Position numbers and translations under genes: made by a program. The notes below the pieces were generated by a model, which was not told the origin of the DNA, ran no database searches, and saw only the letters and a program-made list of their open reading frames with translations. A DNA stretch of 64,000 bases, taken from JAMXLO01 sp963812075. GTDB lineage: Bacteria > Pseudomonadota > Alphaproteobacteria > Acetobacterales > Acetobacteraceae. Location: contig CAWETN010000018.1 in the NCBI GenBank assembly GCA_963812075.1, forward strand, positions 404,605 to 468,604, written 5' to 3'. This document shows, piece after piece, positions 9,462-20,012 of this stretch (position 1 is the first letter of the stretch; each line of letters begins with the position of its first letter).

Positions 9462-10523
9462 TCAGGCATTCACCAGCACGTTCGCCGGATCGGCGGCGAT
9501 CTGGCCGCGTTCGACACGCGTCACCATTTCGGTCAGCATCGCGTGCGTCGGCGCCGGCACACCGACCTCGGCGCCCTTTTCGGCGATGAAGCCGTTCATG
9601 AACTCGATCTCGGTGCGCCGGCCCTTTGCCATGTCCTGCGCCATCGACGGCCGCTGCAGGTCGCTGCGCGCGGCGGCGTTGGTGCCGGCGAGCATCAGCG
9701 CCTCGATCTCCGCGAGCGCGCCGCGGTGGCCTTCCGACGCCAGCGCGAGCGTCTCCGGTTCCAGCGCGCCGATCTTGCCCAGCCTGAACCCCATCGCCTG
9801 ACCGACGCGCACCGATTCGCCGCCCAGCCGGATGCAGACGCGACGGATCGCGTCGTGGCTGTCGCGCGCGTTGCCGCCGAGACCGGTGGCGGCGGAGACG
9901 CCGTTGCGCATGCCGTTGACGCACAGCTTGGTCCAGCGCTCGCCCCACAGATTGTCGGTGACGTGCGCATTGTCGATGCCGTCCAGCATTGCGGCCAGTT
10001 CCTCGACGCGACGGGTGATGCGACCGTGCGGCTCGCCGACATGGAACGACACGACGTTGGGATTCTTCAGCATGGTGCGGCGGACATGACCGGGTTCGAA
10101 CAGCTCGACGCCCACGCCGCCGCCGACCACGCAACCCACGGTGCGTCCCCAGCCCACGACCGAGGCGATCCGCTCCTCGTTGACGCAGTTCTGCGACGAC
10201 ACGACGAAGCCGCCCGGCGCGAGGTACTGGCGGATCAGTCGCGTCGCCCACACCGTGTCGTACGACTTCACCGCGATGAAGGCGATGTCGATCGGCCGCT
10301 GCTTCGCCAGAAGCTGCGCGTCGGTGACGTGCATCGCGTTGACACGGATGGTGCGGTTCTCCGGCTCGGTCATGCCGTAGAGGTGCATCCCCTCGGCGCG
10401 CATCGCCTCGACATGCGCCGGCCACGGATCGATCAGCGTGACGTCGTGGCCAAGCGCGGTAAGGTTCGCGCCGATATAGCCGCCGATCGCGCCGGCGCCG
10501 ACGAAGGCGATGCGTTTGGCCAT
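9462..10523 (-). CDS. Ketopantoate reductase (ApbA/PanE) family protein
   Basis: A 353-residue NADPH-dependent 2-keto-acid reductase of the PanE fold. The Rossmann motif 'GAGAIGGYIG' starts at residue 8. The catalytic lysine is in 'WTKLCVNGMRNG' in the middle, and the substrate-binding C-terminal helix reads 'RTEIEFMNGFIAEKG'. The family includes pantothenate-pathway ketopantoate reductase but also many relatives acting on other 2-keto acids. At about 350 residues, with no pantothenate genes around, this one may be a relative. The ATG at 10523 places the Rossmann motif at the very N-terminus; a six-codon extension upstream is in frame. Confidence 0.9.
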   Translation of the reverse strand: MAKRIAFVGAGAIGGYIGANLTALGHDVTLIDPWPAHVEAMRAEGMHLYGMTEPENRTIRVNAMHVTDAQLLAKQRPIDIAFIAVKSYDTVWATRLIRQYLAPGGFVVSSQNCVNEERIASVVGWGRTVGCVVGGGVGVELFEPGHVRRTMLKNPNVVSFHVGEPHGRITRRVEELAAMLDGIDNAHVTDNLWGERWTKLCVNGMRNGVSAATGLGGNARDSHDAIRRVCIRLGGESVRVGQAMGFRLGKIGALEPETLALASEGHRGALAEIEALMLAGTNAAARSDLQRPSMAQDMAKGRRTEIEFMNGFIAEKGAEVGVPAPTHAMLTEMVTRVERGQIAADPANVLVNA

Positions 10524-10570
10524 TGCCGTTTCCTTCCGCAAATGTCGTCACGCGGTGCAAATGTCATTGC

Positions 10571-10636
10571 GAGCGAAGCGAAGCAATCTCGATGACGGTG
10601 CACACCTCCACCGGGATTGCTGCGTCGCTGCGCTCC
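10571..10636. repeat. Imperfect dyad of the dispersed alphaproteobacterial type
   Basis: The left arm 'gagcgaagcgaagcaatc' (10571-10588) and the right arm 'gattgctgcgtcgctgcgc' (10615-10633) are near-complementary around a 26-base spacer. The wording 'cattgcgagcgaagcgaagcaatc' is familiar from dispersed intergenic hairpin repeats in alphaproteobacterial genomes. It lies in the 121 bases between two minus-strand genes. It could act as an mRNA processing or termination structure, or be a passive non-autonomous repeat. Confidence 0.5.
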
Positions 10637-10644
10637 TCCGTTGT

Positions 10645-12726
10645 TCAATCTGCCGCCAGCTTCAGCGCCGCGGCCGCGGCGCGCAGCCACACCGACGTGT
10701 CGTGGAACACCGCACCACCTGCGGGCGGTGCCGGATCGTCGCTGGTCAGCGCATTGATGCCGATGCCGCCCTCGAACGCGGCGTTCGGCCATACGCTCTC
10801 CACCACGATGACGCCGGGCTGCATGCCATCGAACAGGCGCGCGTGCAGCACCACCTCGCCGCGCGCATTGCCGAGCCGCACGCGGTCGCCATCGGCGATG
10901 CCGGCGGTGGCCGCATCTGCCGGGTGCACCAGCACCGTGGGGCGCGTTTCGCGCGCCTGCGAGGTAGGCGTCTCGGTGAAGGTGGTGTTGAGGAACTGTC
11001 GCGCCGGTGCCGTCACCATGCGGAACGGCCGATCCGGCGTCGCCGCGTCGGTCGCCGGCATGTAGTCGGGCAGCGTCGGCATGCGTGCCCAGTCGGCGCC
11101 GATCGCCCGCCAGTCGGGCGCGAAATGGAAGCGCCTGTCAGGCTGCGGGAAACCCGCATGGAAATGCGCCTCGGCGAACGGCGGCGCGATGTCGATCCAG
11201 TGCCGCTCCAGCACGGTCTTCGCATCCGGCCAGCCGGCGACCCGCAGCGTCTCGTCGATGATCTCCATCTCGGTCATTCCGAAGCCGCGATGCTCAGCGC
11301 CCAGCCGCGCCGCCAGCCCCTGGATCACCGCATGGTTCGGTCGGCACTCGCCTGGCGGCTCGATCAGCTTCGCCCCGATCTGGATGTGGCTGTGGCCGCC
11401 CGCCTGGTAGAGATCGTCGTGCTCCATGAACATCGTCGCCGGCAGCACAATGTCGGCCAGCTGTGCGGTCTCGGTCATGAACTGCTCGTGCACCGCGACG
11501 AACAGGTCGTCGCGCAGCAGGCCGCGCCGCACGCGGTGGGTGTCGGGCGCCACCGTCGCCGGATTGCTGTTCTGGATCAGCATCGCCTGCACCGGCGGCC
11601 CGTCGCGCAGCGCGGTGCGATCGCCGTTCAGGATGCTGGCGAGCCGGCTCATGTCGAGGATGCGCGTCGTCGGGTCGGCCGCATCGAGGCCCTCGATCAG
11701 GGTCTTGTCCCACTTCTGGATGCTGCGGTAGCTCCACAATGCACCGGCGCCCTCGTGCTGCCACTTGCCGGTGACGGTCGGCAGGCAGGTCACCGCGTGT
11801 ATCGATGCCGCCCCGTTGCGCGAGCGCGAGAAGCCGTAGCCCAGGCGGATATAGGCCCGCTGCGTCGTACAGTAGAGTTTTGCCAGTTCCTCGATCTGTT
11901 GCGTGGCAAGCCCGGTGATCGCCGCCGCCCAGGCGGGCGAGCGGGCCGCGAGATGCGCTTCGAGACCGGCAGGGAAGTCGGAGAACCGCGCAAGATAGTC
12001 GCGATCGGCGAAGCCGTCGCGAAACGCCACGTGCATCATCGCACAGGCCAGCGCCGCGTCGGTGCCGGGCCGCAGCGCGATATGCAGGTCCGCCACCGCC
12101 GCGGTGCCGGTGCGGTACGGATCGACCACCACCAGCTTCGCGCCGCGCTCCTTCCGCGCCCGCGTGATGTGCGTCATCACGTTGACCTGGGTGGACACCG
12201 GATTGCCGCCCCACATCACGATCAGGTCCGCGTGCGCCATCTCGCGCGGGTCGGGGCCGATGAAGCGGCCGACGCCCGCCGTCCAGCCGGCCTCGCAGAT
12301 CGAGGTGCAGATCGTCTTGGCCTGGCGCGAATAGCGCATCGCGTGGCGCAGCCGGTTGATGCCGTCGCGCTGCACCAGCCCCATCGTCCCGGCGTAGTAA
12401 TAAGGCCACACCGCCTCGGTGCCGTGGCGGTCCGCCGCGGCAACGAATGCCTCCGCGATGCGATCCAGCGCCTCGTCCCAGCCGATAGGGCGGAACTGTC
12501 CCGACCCCTTCGGCCCGGTCCGCAGCAGCGGCCGGGTCAGCCGATCGGGGTGGTGGATGCGCTCGGCGTAGCGTGCGACCTTGGCGCAGATCACCCCCGC
12601 CGTGTAGCTGTTGCCCGCGGCGCCGCGTACCGCGCCGATGCGGCTGCGGTCCAGCACTTCGATCTCGAGGGCACAGGTGGAAGGGCAGTCGTGCGGGCAG
12701 GCGGAGTGGCGGACGTCGCGTTGCAT
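10645..12726 (-). CDS. Molybdopterin-dependent oxidoreductase (DMSO reductase family)
   Basis: A 693-residue catalytic subunit of the Mo-bisPGD superfamily. The N-terminal [4Fe-4S] site is explicit: Cys-x3-Cys-x3-Cys in 'SACPHDCPSTCALEI' (residues 8-22), with the fourth Cys in 'GVICAKV'. Downstream are 'IVMWGGNPVSTQVN', the typical pterin-binding stretch, and a C-terminal molydop-binding domain with 'VRLGNARGEVVLHA'. I start at ATG 12726, since the frame upstream only mirrors the divergent binding-protein gene. There is no Tat leader, so a cytoplasmic enzyme is likely. No electron-transfer partner gene is adjacent. Substrate unknown; formate-dehydrogenase-like and thiosulfate-reductase-like relatives share this architecture. 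Confidence 0.9.
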   Translation of the reverse strand: MQRDVRHSACPHDCPSTCALEIEVLDRSRIGAVRGAAGNSYTAGVICAKVARYAERIHHPDRLTRPLLRTGPKGSGQFRPIGWDEALDRIAEAFVAAADRHGTEAVWPYYYAGTMGLVQRDGINRLRHAMRYSRQAKTICTSICEAGWTAGVGRFIGPDPREMAHADLIVMWGGNPVSTQVNVMTHITRARKERGAKLVVVDPYRTGTAAVADLHIALRPGTDAALACAMMHVAFRDGFADRDYLARFSDFPAGLEAHLAARSPAWAAAITGLATQQIEELAKLYCTTQRAYIRLGYGFSRSRNGAASIHAVTCLPTVTGKWQHEGAGALWSYRSIQKWDKTLIEGLDAADPTTRILDMSRLASILNGDRTALRDGPPVQAMLIQNSNPATVAPDTHRVRRGLLRDDLFVAVHEQFMTETAQLADIVLPATMFMEHDDLYQAGGHSHIQIGAKLIEPPGECRPNHAVIQGLAARLGAEHRGFGMTEMEIIDETLRVAGWPDAKTVLERHWIDIAPPFAEAHFHAGFPQPDRRFHFAPDWRAIGADWARMPTLPDYMPATDAATPDRPFRMVTAPARQFLNTTFTETPTSQARETRPTVLVHPADAATAGIADGDRVRLGNARGEVVLHARLFDGMQPGVIVVESVWPNAAFEGGIGINALTSDDPAPPAGGAVFHDTSVWLRAAAAALKLAAD

Positions 12727-12792
12727 GGGCGCGGAGCCTAGCGTCAGGCCCGCAGCCTTGGCAAAATGCCGGCAATCCGCCACCGGGAGACA

Positions 12793-14384
12793 ATGACCAT
12801 GCTGACCCGCCGCCTGCTGCTCGCAGGCTCGACAACCGCGCTCGCCGCGCCCTATGTGGCGCGCGCCGCAACGCCGAAGAACGCCGTGGTGATGGTCCGC
12901 CAGATCGACGACATCGTGTCGTTCGATCCGGCGGAATCCTACGAGTTCACCAACAACGAGGTGGATGGCAACTGCTACCGCCGCCTGGTGCGGCCCGATC
13001 CGGCGGACAGCACCAAGGTGGCCGGCGACCTGGCCGAGAGCTACGACGTCAGCCCCGACGGCCTGACCTTCACCTTCAGGCTGCGGCGCGATGCCAAATT
13101 CGATTCCGGCAACCCGGTCACCGCGCAGGACGCGGCTTTCAGCCTGCAGCGGGTGGTAAAGCTGAACAAGACGCCCGGCTTCATCATCACCCAGTTCGGC
13201 TTCAACGCCGACAACGTCGAGAAGTTCATCCGCGCGGTGGACGACAGCACACTGGAGATGAAGCTGCCCGGAGAGGCGGAGGCCACCAGCTTCGTGCTCT
13301 ACTGCCTGTCCGCCAATGTCGGCAGCGTGGTGGACATGAAGGCGGTGATGGCCAACCAGGCCAACGGCGACCTGGGCAACGCCTGGCTGAAGACGCATAC
13401 CGCCGGCGCCGGTCCTTACCGGCTGACCTCATGGCAGGCGAGCGACCATGTCATCGCCGACGCCAATCCGCACGCCGCGGCGAAGCCGAACATCCCGCGC
13501 GTCGTGCTGCGCCACGTCGCCGACCCGGCGGTGCAGCTCTTGCAGCTGCAGAAGGGCGACGCCGACATCGCCCGCGACCTCGGTGCCGACCAGCTGAAGT
13601 CGATCGCCGGCAACAAGGACCTGACGATCTCGGCCTCGCCGCAGGGCACCTCGATGTACATCGCGATGAACCAGTCGATGGCCGAGTTGCAGAAGGTGCA
13701 GGTGCACCAGGCGATCAAGTGGGCGATCGACTACGATTCCATCGCGCAGAACATCACGCCGAACACCTGGAGCGTCTGCCAGGCCTTCCTGCCCTACGCG
13801 CTGCCCGGTGCGCTGAAGCAGAACCCGTTCCGCAAGGACGTGGCGAAGGCGAAGGCGCTGCTGGCCGAGGCCGGGCTGGCGGACGGATTCTCGGTGACGA
13901 TGGATTACATCTCGGCGGCGCCGTACGGCGACATCGCGCAGGCGATCCAGGCCGACCTCGCGGCGGTCGGCATCAAGGTACAGCTGCTGCCGGGTGAGCA
14001 GAAGCAGGTGATCACCAAGACTCGCGCGCGCCAGCACCAGCTGGCGATGCTGGTGTGGGGCACCGACTACTTCGATCCCAACTCCAACGCCCAGGCGTGG
14101 TGCGAGAACCCCGACGACAGCGACCAGAGCAAGCTGAAGATCCTCGCCTGGCGCAGCCACTTCGTGGACAAGGAGCTGACGGCCGAATTGCAGGCCGCGG
14201 TGCACGAGCTGGATCCGGCGAAGCGCATCGCATTGTACCAGACGATGCAGAAGCAGTTCATGGAGCGCGCGCCGTTCGCCATGCTGCTGCAGCGCAATGC
14301 CGTGGCCGTGCTGGGCAAGGGCGTGTCGGGCTTCGTCGTCGGGCCGATGCCGGACTACACGCACTATTCGCAGATCAGCAAGGC

Positions 14385-14388
<4 letters not shown>
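12793..14388 (+). CDS. ABC transporter substrate-binding protein, family 5
   Basis: First gene of a five-gene Opp/Dpp-type operon. The 531-residue protein starts at ATG 12793 and has a Tat-like leader ('TRRLLLAGSTTALAAPYVARA' is the region; signal cleavage after ARA). Family landmarks are 'LAESYDVSPDGLTFTFRLRR' near residue 95 and 'GAGPYRLTSWQ'. It captures a peptide-like or similar solute in the periplasm for the two permeases that follow. It diverges from the molybdopterin gene across 66 bases. Its TGA overlaps the next gene's GTG by four bases (GTGA). Confidence 0.93.
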
Positions 14389-15395
<1,007 letters not shown>

Positions 15396-15399
<4 letters not shown>

Positions 15400-16300
15400 G
15401 CGGGGTGACTGTCGCGCGAGTGGCTGCTGAGCGAGACGCCGGCGTCGCGCACGCAGGCCGCCTGGGTGCGGCGTTATCGCGGCTGGCTGCAGCTGCGCGC
15501 CAACCGCCTGGCGATGGTCGGGCTGGTGACCGCTGTCGGCGATGATCGTCGCTTCGCTCGCCGCACCGCTGCTCGCCTGGCAGGACCCGAGCGCACAGGA
15601 TCTCGCCGGCCGGCTGGCGCCGCCGTCGTTCGCGCACTGGTTCGGCACCGACGAACTGGGCCGCGACATCTACGCGCGCATCCTGTACGGCGGGCGCGTG
15701 ACGCTGGGCATGGTGGTCGCGGTGGTTCTGCTGGTGGCCCCGGTCGGCCTCGCGGTGGGCAGCGTCGCCGGCTATCTGGGCGGCATCGTCGATCGCGTGC
15801 TGATGCGCGTCACCGACGTGTTCCTGGCCTTCCCGCGCCTGGTGCTGGCGCTGGCCTTCGTCGCCGCACTGAGGCCCGGCATCACCAGCGCGGTGATCGC
15901 CATCGCGCTGACCGCCTGGCCGCCGTACGCGCGGCTGGCACGCGCCGACACGCTGACCGTGCGCCGACCGACTTCATCGCCGCCGTGCGGCTGACCGGTG
16001 CGGGCAGCGCGCGCATCATCCTGCGCCACATCATGCCGCTGTGCCTGTCCAGCGTGATCGTGCGCGTCACGCTCGACATGAGCGGCATCATCCTGACCGC
16101 CGCCGGCACTGGGCTTTCTCGGCATGGGCGCGCAGCCGCCGATGCCGGAATGGGGCACCATGATCGCCTCGTCGCGCGCCTTCATCCTGGAGCAGTGGTG
16201 GGTGCCGACGATCCCGGGCGTGGCGATCTTCGTCGCCTCGCTGGCGTTCAACCTGCTGGGCGACGGCATGCGTGACGTGCTGGATCCGAAGCAGCGCTGA
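15396..16300 (+). CDS. ABC transporter permease (DppC type), several frameshifts
   Basis: Second permease of the operon, about 300 residues when mended. It begins at ATG 15396. Readable parts are 'WLQLRANRLAMVGLV' near the start, 'HWFGTDELGRDIYARILYGG' (the DppC hallmark), the membrane segments 'VTLGMVVAVVLLVAPVGLAVG', cited as a landmark, and 'LGFLGMGAQPPMPEWG' near the C-terminus. Frame changes fall near 15,412, 15,535, 15,965 and 16,112. Each one I could resolve is one base. The reading order and spacing match an intact family member, so the breaks look like sequence errors. It ends at TGA 16298, overlapping the next ATG (TGATG). Confidence 0.85.
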
Positions 16301-17135
16301 TGCTGGTCGAGATCCGACAATCTGCGCATCCAGCTTCCCCACCGCCACCGGCCTGTCCGAGGCGGTGCGCAACGTCTCGCTCACGCTGGGCCAGGAGAAG
16401 CTCGGCATCGTCGGCGAGTCGGGCTCCGGCAAGTCGCTCACCGCGCGCTCGATCCTGCGTCTGCTGCCGTGCGCAACGCGGTCTGACCGCCGACAAGCTG
16501 AGCTTCGACGACATCGACGTACTGCTGCGCCGACGAGAACGCGCTGCGGCGCATCCGCGGGGCACGTGCCGGGCTGATCCTGCAGGACCCGAAATACTCG
16601 CTGAATCCGGTGATGACCGCCGGCGCGCAGATCGCCGAGGCCTGGCGCGCGCATCGCGGCGGCGGCGCGCCGGCTGGCCGAGCAGGCGGCGATCGACCTG
16701 CTGGCACAGGTGCAGATCCGCGATCCGGAGCGTGTTGCGGGCGCCTATCCGCACGAGCTGTCCGGCGGCATGGGCCAGCGGGTGATGATCGCGATGATGC
16801 TGGCGCCCGACCCCGAGCTGCTGATCGCGGACGAGCCCACCAGCGCGCTGGATGCCACGGTGCAGGCGGAGATCCTGCGGCTGATCGAGGATCTGGTGTC
16901 GCGCCGCGGCATGGGGCTGATCCTGATCAGCCACGACCTGCCGCTGGTGTCGCATTTCTGCGACCGCGTCGCGGTGATGTACGCCGGCCGCGTGGTGGAG
17001 GAACTGGCCGCGGCCGAGCTGCTGCGCGCGCGACATCCCTATACGCGTGGGCTGCTCGACTGCCTGCCGACGCTCAGCCATCGCCAGGCGCGACTGGCGG
17101 TGATGCAGCGCGATCCGTCATGGCTGGAGACATGA
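16300..17135 (+). CDS. ABC transporter ATP-binding protein (DppD type), frameshifted
   Basis: First ATPase of the peptide-type importer. Walker A 'GESGSGKS' is near 16,415, the Q-loop region 'LILQDPKYSLNPVMT' near 16,580, the signature 'ELSGGMGQRV' near 16,760, and Walker B 'ELLIADEPTSALD' near 16,820. The H-loop is 'LISHDLPLVSHF'. The oligopeptide-family C-terminal extension with 'HPYTRGLLDCLP' is present. Frame changes near 16,312, 16,480, 16,530 and 16,665 split the N-terminal half; from about 16,710 onward the frame is clean. Mended length is near 278 residues. The stop overlaps the next ATG. Confidence 0.85.
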
Positions 17136-17879
17136 TCGAGGTCGGCGACCTTTCGGTGCGCTTCGGCCACACCGAGGCGGTGAAGTCGGTGTCGTTCGGC
17201 GTCGCGCGCGGCGAGAGCTTCGGCATCGTCGGCGAGAGTCGGTTCCGGCAAGTCCACCGTGCTGCGCGCGCTGTCCGGGCTCAATCCGCACTGGACCGGG
17301 CGCATGGCGATCGACGGCCAGGCACTGGCGCCGCAGCGCTCGAAAGAGTTCCATCGCCGCGTGCAGATGGTGTTCCAGGACCCGTACGGCTCGCTGCATC
17401 CGCGCCAGACGGTCGACCGGCTGCTGTCCGAGCCGCTGCTGGTGCACGGCATGGACAACCCCGAGCGCCGCATCCTGCGCGGCCTGAACGAGGTGGCGCT
17501 GCCGGCGACCGTCCGCTTCCGCTATCCGCACCAGCTGTCCGGCGGCCAGCGCCAGCGTGTCGCGATCGCCCGCGCGCTGATGGCGGAGCCGCAGGTGCTG
17601 CTGCTGGACGAGCCGACCAGCGCGCTGGATGTGTCCGTGCAGGCCGAGGTGCTGAACCTGCTGATGGATCTGCAGCAGGCGAGGGGGCTCACCTACATCC
17701 TGGTCAGCCACAATCTGGCGGTGGTCGCGCATCTCTGCGGCCGTGTCGGCGTGATGCAGGGGGGCGAGATGGTCGAACTGCTGTCGGCCGACGACCTGCG
17801 CGCCGGCCGCACGCAGCATCCGCACACCGCGTCGCTCCGCGAGCTCAGCATCGAACTGGAGGAGCCGGAGACGACATGA
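17132..17879 (+). CDS. ABC transporter ATP-binding protein (DppF type), one frameshift
   Basis: Second ATPase, about 248 residues. Q-loop 'VFQDPYGSLHPRQTV', signature 'QLSGGQRQRVAIARAL', Walker B 'LLLDEPTSALD' and H-loop 'LVSHNLAVV' are intact. Walker A is broken by one extra base near 17,236: the sequence reads ggcgagagtcggttccggcaag where 'GESGSGKST' is expected. Everything before and after joins when it is removed. With this gene the operon has the full set for an importer: binding protein, two permeases and two ATPases. It is slightly shorter at the C-terminus than most DppF proteins. Confidence 0.88.
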
Positions 17880-17910
17880 CACACTGGATGCGATCTTCGA
17901 GGAAACTCCG

Positions 17911-18594
17911 ATGAACGACCTCTATTCGTTCTTTGCCCAGCACCGCAACACCAAGGTGATGCACAAGTGGGACCACTACTTCGAGGTCTATGAGCGCTTC
18001 CTGTCGCCGCTCCGTCGCACCAACCCGGTGGTGGTGGAGATCGGCGTGCAGCTTGGCGGGTCGGTGGAGATGTGGCGCGAGTATTTCGGCCCGGCGACTC
18101 GCCTTTACGGCATCGATATCAATCCGGACGCCAAGCAGCAGGAGGACGTCGTCACCAAGGTGTTCGTCGGCGATCAGCGGGACCAGGCGTTTCTCCGATC
18201 CGTGGTGCAGGAGATCGGCACGCCGGATGTGGTGATCGACGACGGCGGACATACCGCCAACCAGCAGATCACCGCCTTCGAGACGCTCTATCCGGCGCTC
18301 AGCGAAAACGGGCTGTATTTCATCGAGGACACGCACACCTCGCTGTGGCGCGGACAGTTCATGGACCGACAGGATCAGCTGAGCTTCCTGCAATACTCGT
18401 TCGCCCGCTGCGCGCAGCTGATGGAGTGGACCGGCCGGCAGGAGAATTTTTCCGTACTCGGCACCGACCAGAACGCGACGCTGGCGAACGCCGTCTCGGC
18501 GTTCTGCCGCACCACCAAGGCGATCAGCTTCTTCGACAGCATGATCGTGTATGAGCGCGGCAATCGCCGCGTGCCGCGGCACACCCGGCGCTGA
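17911..18594 (+). CDS. Class I SAM-dependent methyltransferase (MycE/cephalosporin-hydroxylase-like)
   Basis: A 227-residue Rossmann-fold protein. The cofactor motif is 'VVVEIGVQLGGSVEMW' at about residues 40-55, followed by the acidic 'LYGIDINPDAK'. The metal-type motif 'VVIDDGGHTANQQ' comes next, then 'GLYFIEDTHTS'. This combination is typical of the sugar O-methyltransferases around macrolide MycE and of proteins annotated as cephalosporin hydroxylases. The substrate may be a sugar, given the glycosyltransferases downstream. It starts 32 bases after the ABC operon and is followed two bases later by the phosphatase gene. Confidence 0.8.
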   Translation: MNDLYSFFAQHRNTKVMHKWDHYFEVYERFLSPLRRTNPVVVEIGVQLGGSVEMWREYFGPATRLYGIDINPDAKQQEDVVTKVFVGDQRDQAFLRSVVQEIGTPDVVIDDGGHTANQQITAFETLYPALSENGLYFIEDTHTSLWRGQFMDRQDQLSFLQYSFARCAQLMEWTGRQENFSVLGTDQNATLANAVSAFCRTTKAISFFDSMIVYERGNRRVPRHTRR

Positions 18595-18595
18595 C

Positions 18596-19345
18596 ATGCT
18601 CGCACTGACGCGCGCGCCGGCGGCCCTGCCCGAAGGGCGGCGGATCTATGCGATCGGCGACATCCATGGCTGCGACATCCAGCTGGGCAACCTGCACGCG
18701 ATGATCGCCGAGGACCTCGCCCGACGGCCGGTCGATGCGCCGCTGCTGCTGCATATCGGCGACTATGTCGATCGCGGCGCCGATACCGCGGGGGTGCTGG
18801 GGCGCCTGCTGGCAGGCTCGCCGATCGCCGGAGTGCCGGTGGTCAATCTGCTTGGCAACCACGACGACACGATGCTGCACGCGCTGTCCGGCGACCGCGC
18901 CGCGGCGACCGACTGGCTGTTTGCCGGCGGCGCACCGGCGCTGCAGAGCTACGGCATCGATCCCAACTCCCCGCGCGAGAGCTGGCCGGCGCGCGTGCCG
19001 GCGGAGCATCTCGAATTCCTGCGCGGGCTGGCGCTGACCCACCGTGAGGGCGGCTACTTCTTCGTGCATGGCGGGGTGCGTCCCGGTGTGCCGCTGGACC
19101 AGCAGGCGCGCGAGGACCTGCTGCGCATGCGCCAGCCGTTCCTGTATTCCGAGATGCAGTTCGGCGCCGTGGTGGTGCACGGACACTCGCCGGTGCGCGA
19201 GCCGGTGGTGCGGCACAACCGCATTGCCATCGACACCGGCGCGGTGTTCGGCGGCAAGCTGACCTGCCTCGTGCTGGAGGGCGATACGCTGGGCTTCCTC
19301 GCCGCCGACCCGGTGGGCGAGCCGGTGTCGATCGCCCATCGGTAG
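18596..19345 (+). CDS. Metallophosphoesterase (PPP/ApaH-like phosphatase)
   Basis: A 249-residue phosphatase with all hallmark dimetal motifs: 'GDIHG' (about residue 20), 'GDYVDRG' (residue 56), 'GNHD' (residue 86), and a final 'VVHGHSPV' (residue 198). This set defines the PPP-type serine/threonine phosphatases and their diadenosine tetraphosphatase relatives; the substrate cannot be fixed. I use ATG 18596, two bases past the methyltransferase stop, because the Asp-Ile-His motif is then at the expected distance. Confidence 0.88.
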   Translation: MLALTRAPAALPEGRRIYAIGDIHGCDIQLGNLHAMIAEDLARRPVDAPLLLHIGDYVDRGADTAGVLGRLLAGSPIAGVPVVNLLGNHDDTMLHALSGDRAAATDWLFAGGAPALQSYGIDPNSPRESWPARVPAEHLEFLRGLALTHREGGYFFVHGGVRPGVPLDQQAREDLLRMRQPFLYSEMQFGAVVVHGHSPVREPVVRHNRIAIDTGAVFGGKLTCLVLEGDTLGFLAADPVGEPVSIAHR

Positions 19346-19362
19346 TATGCTAGGCTGAGATC

Positions 19363-19935
19363 ATGTCGGTGGCTATGCGCTTACCAATGACGCGGGGAGA
19401 GTTCCTCGCCTGGGAGGAACGGCAGGAGTTCCGCTACGAGTTCGACGGGTGGCGGCCGGTTGCCATGACGGGCGGGACGGCGGCGCATTCGGCCATTCAG
19501 AACAACCTGCACATGGCGGTCGGCGTCCGCCTGCGTGGCTCGCCCTGTCGGTTCTACGGCAGCGACCTGAAGGTCGAGACCGCGCAGGGGTTCCGCTATC
19601 CTGACGGCTTCGTGGTGTGCGGGAGCGTCGCAGGAAATGCGATCGTCGTGCGCGATCCTGTGGTCATCTTCGAGGTGCTTAGCGACAGCACCGCCCGCAC
19701 CGACCTGGTGACGAAGAATCAGGAGTATGCGGCGATCGCCAGCGTGCGGCGCTATGTCGTGCTGGCGCAGGAGTCGATGGCCGGCACGATGTTCGAGCGC
19801 ATAGGCGACGATTGGGTAGGTCATCTGCTCAACCCCGCTAGCGTGCTGCGCATGCCGGAGATCGGCATCGAGTTGGCCTTAGCCGAGCTGTACGAAGGCG
19901 TGGATTTCCCGGAGGCGGAACGGCAGCTGTCCTGA
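19363..19935 (+). CDS. Uma2 family protein (PD-(D/E)XK nuclease fold)
   Basis: A 190-residue member of the Uma2/DUF820 family, which has a restriction-endonuclease-like fold. The opening 'MTRGEFLAWEERQEFRYEFD' and the core 'YPDGFVVCG ... VVIFEVLSDSTARTD' fit the family, with the acidic catalytic residues in 'YPD' and 'FEVLS'. The following 'TKNQEYAAIASVRRYVVL' is the usual 'Y-x-x-ixs-v-x-eYwlv' region. These genes are numerous in cyanobacteria and some alphaproteobacteria, and their biological role is unsettled. It sits alone between the phosphatase and the unrecognised gene. Confidence 0.88.
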   Translation: MSVAMRLPMTRGEFLAWEERQEFRYEFDGWRPVAMTGGTAAHSAIQNNLHMAVGVRLRGSPCRFYGSDLKVETAQGFRYPDGFVVCGSVAGNAIVVRDPVVIFEVLSDSTARTDLVTKNQEYAAIASVRRYVVLAQESMAGTMFERIGDDWVGHLLNPASVLRMPEIGIELALAELYEGVDFPEAERQLS

Positions 19936-20012
19936 CCATTTGACCTGGATCAACGTCCTTCACGTGGGAATCCGTTAACCCCTGCAGTCCTGCACCGGAT
20001 CGGGACACCAGC

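Noticed and set aside
10510..12741. 743-codon plus-strand open frame opposite the molybdopterin enzyme
   Set aside because: The minus strand carries an unmistakable Fe-S/molybdopterin protein, and this frame shows only antisense-type composition.
12727..13398. N-terminal extension of the molybdopterin enzyme
   Set aside because: The extra 224 codons only mirror the divergent binding-protein gene, and the Fe-S motif sits right after ATG 12726.
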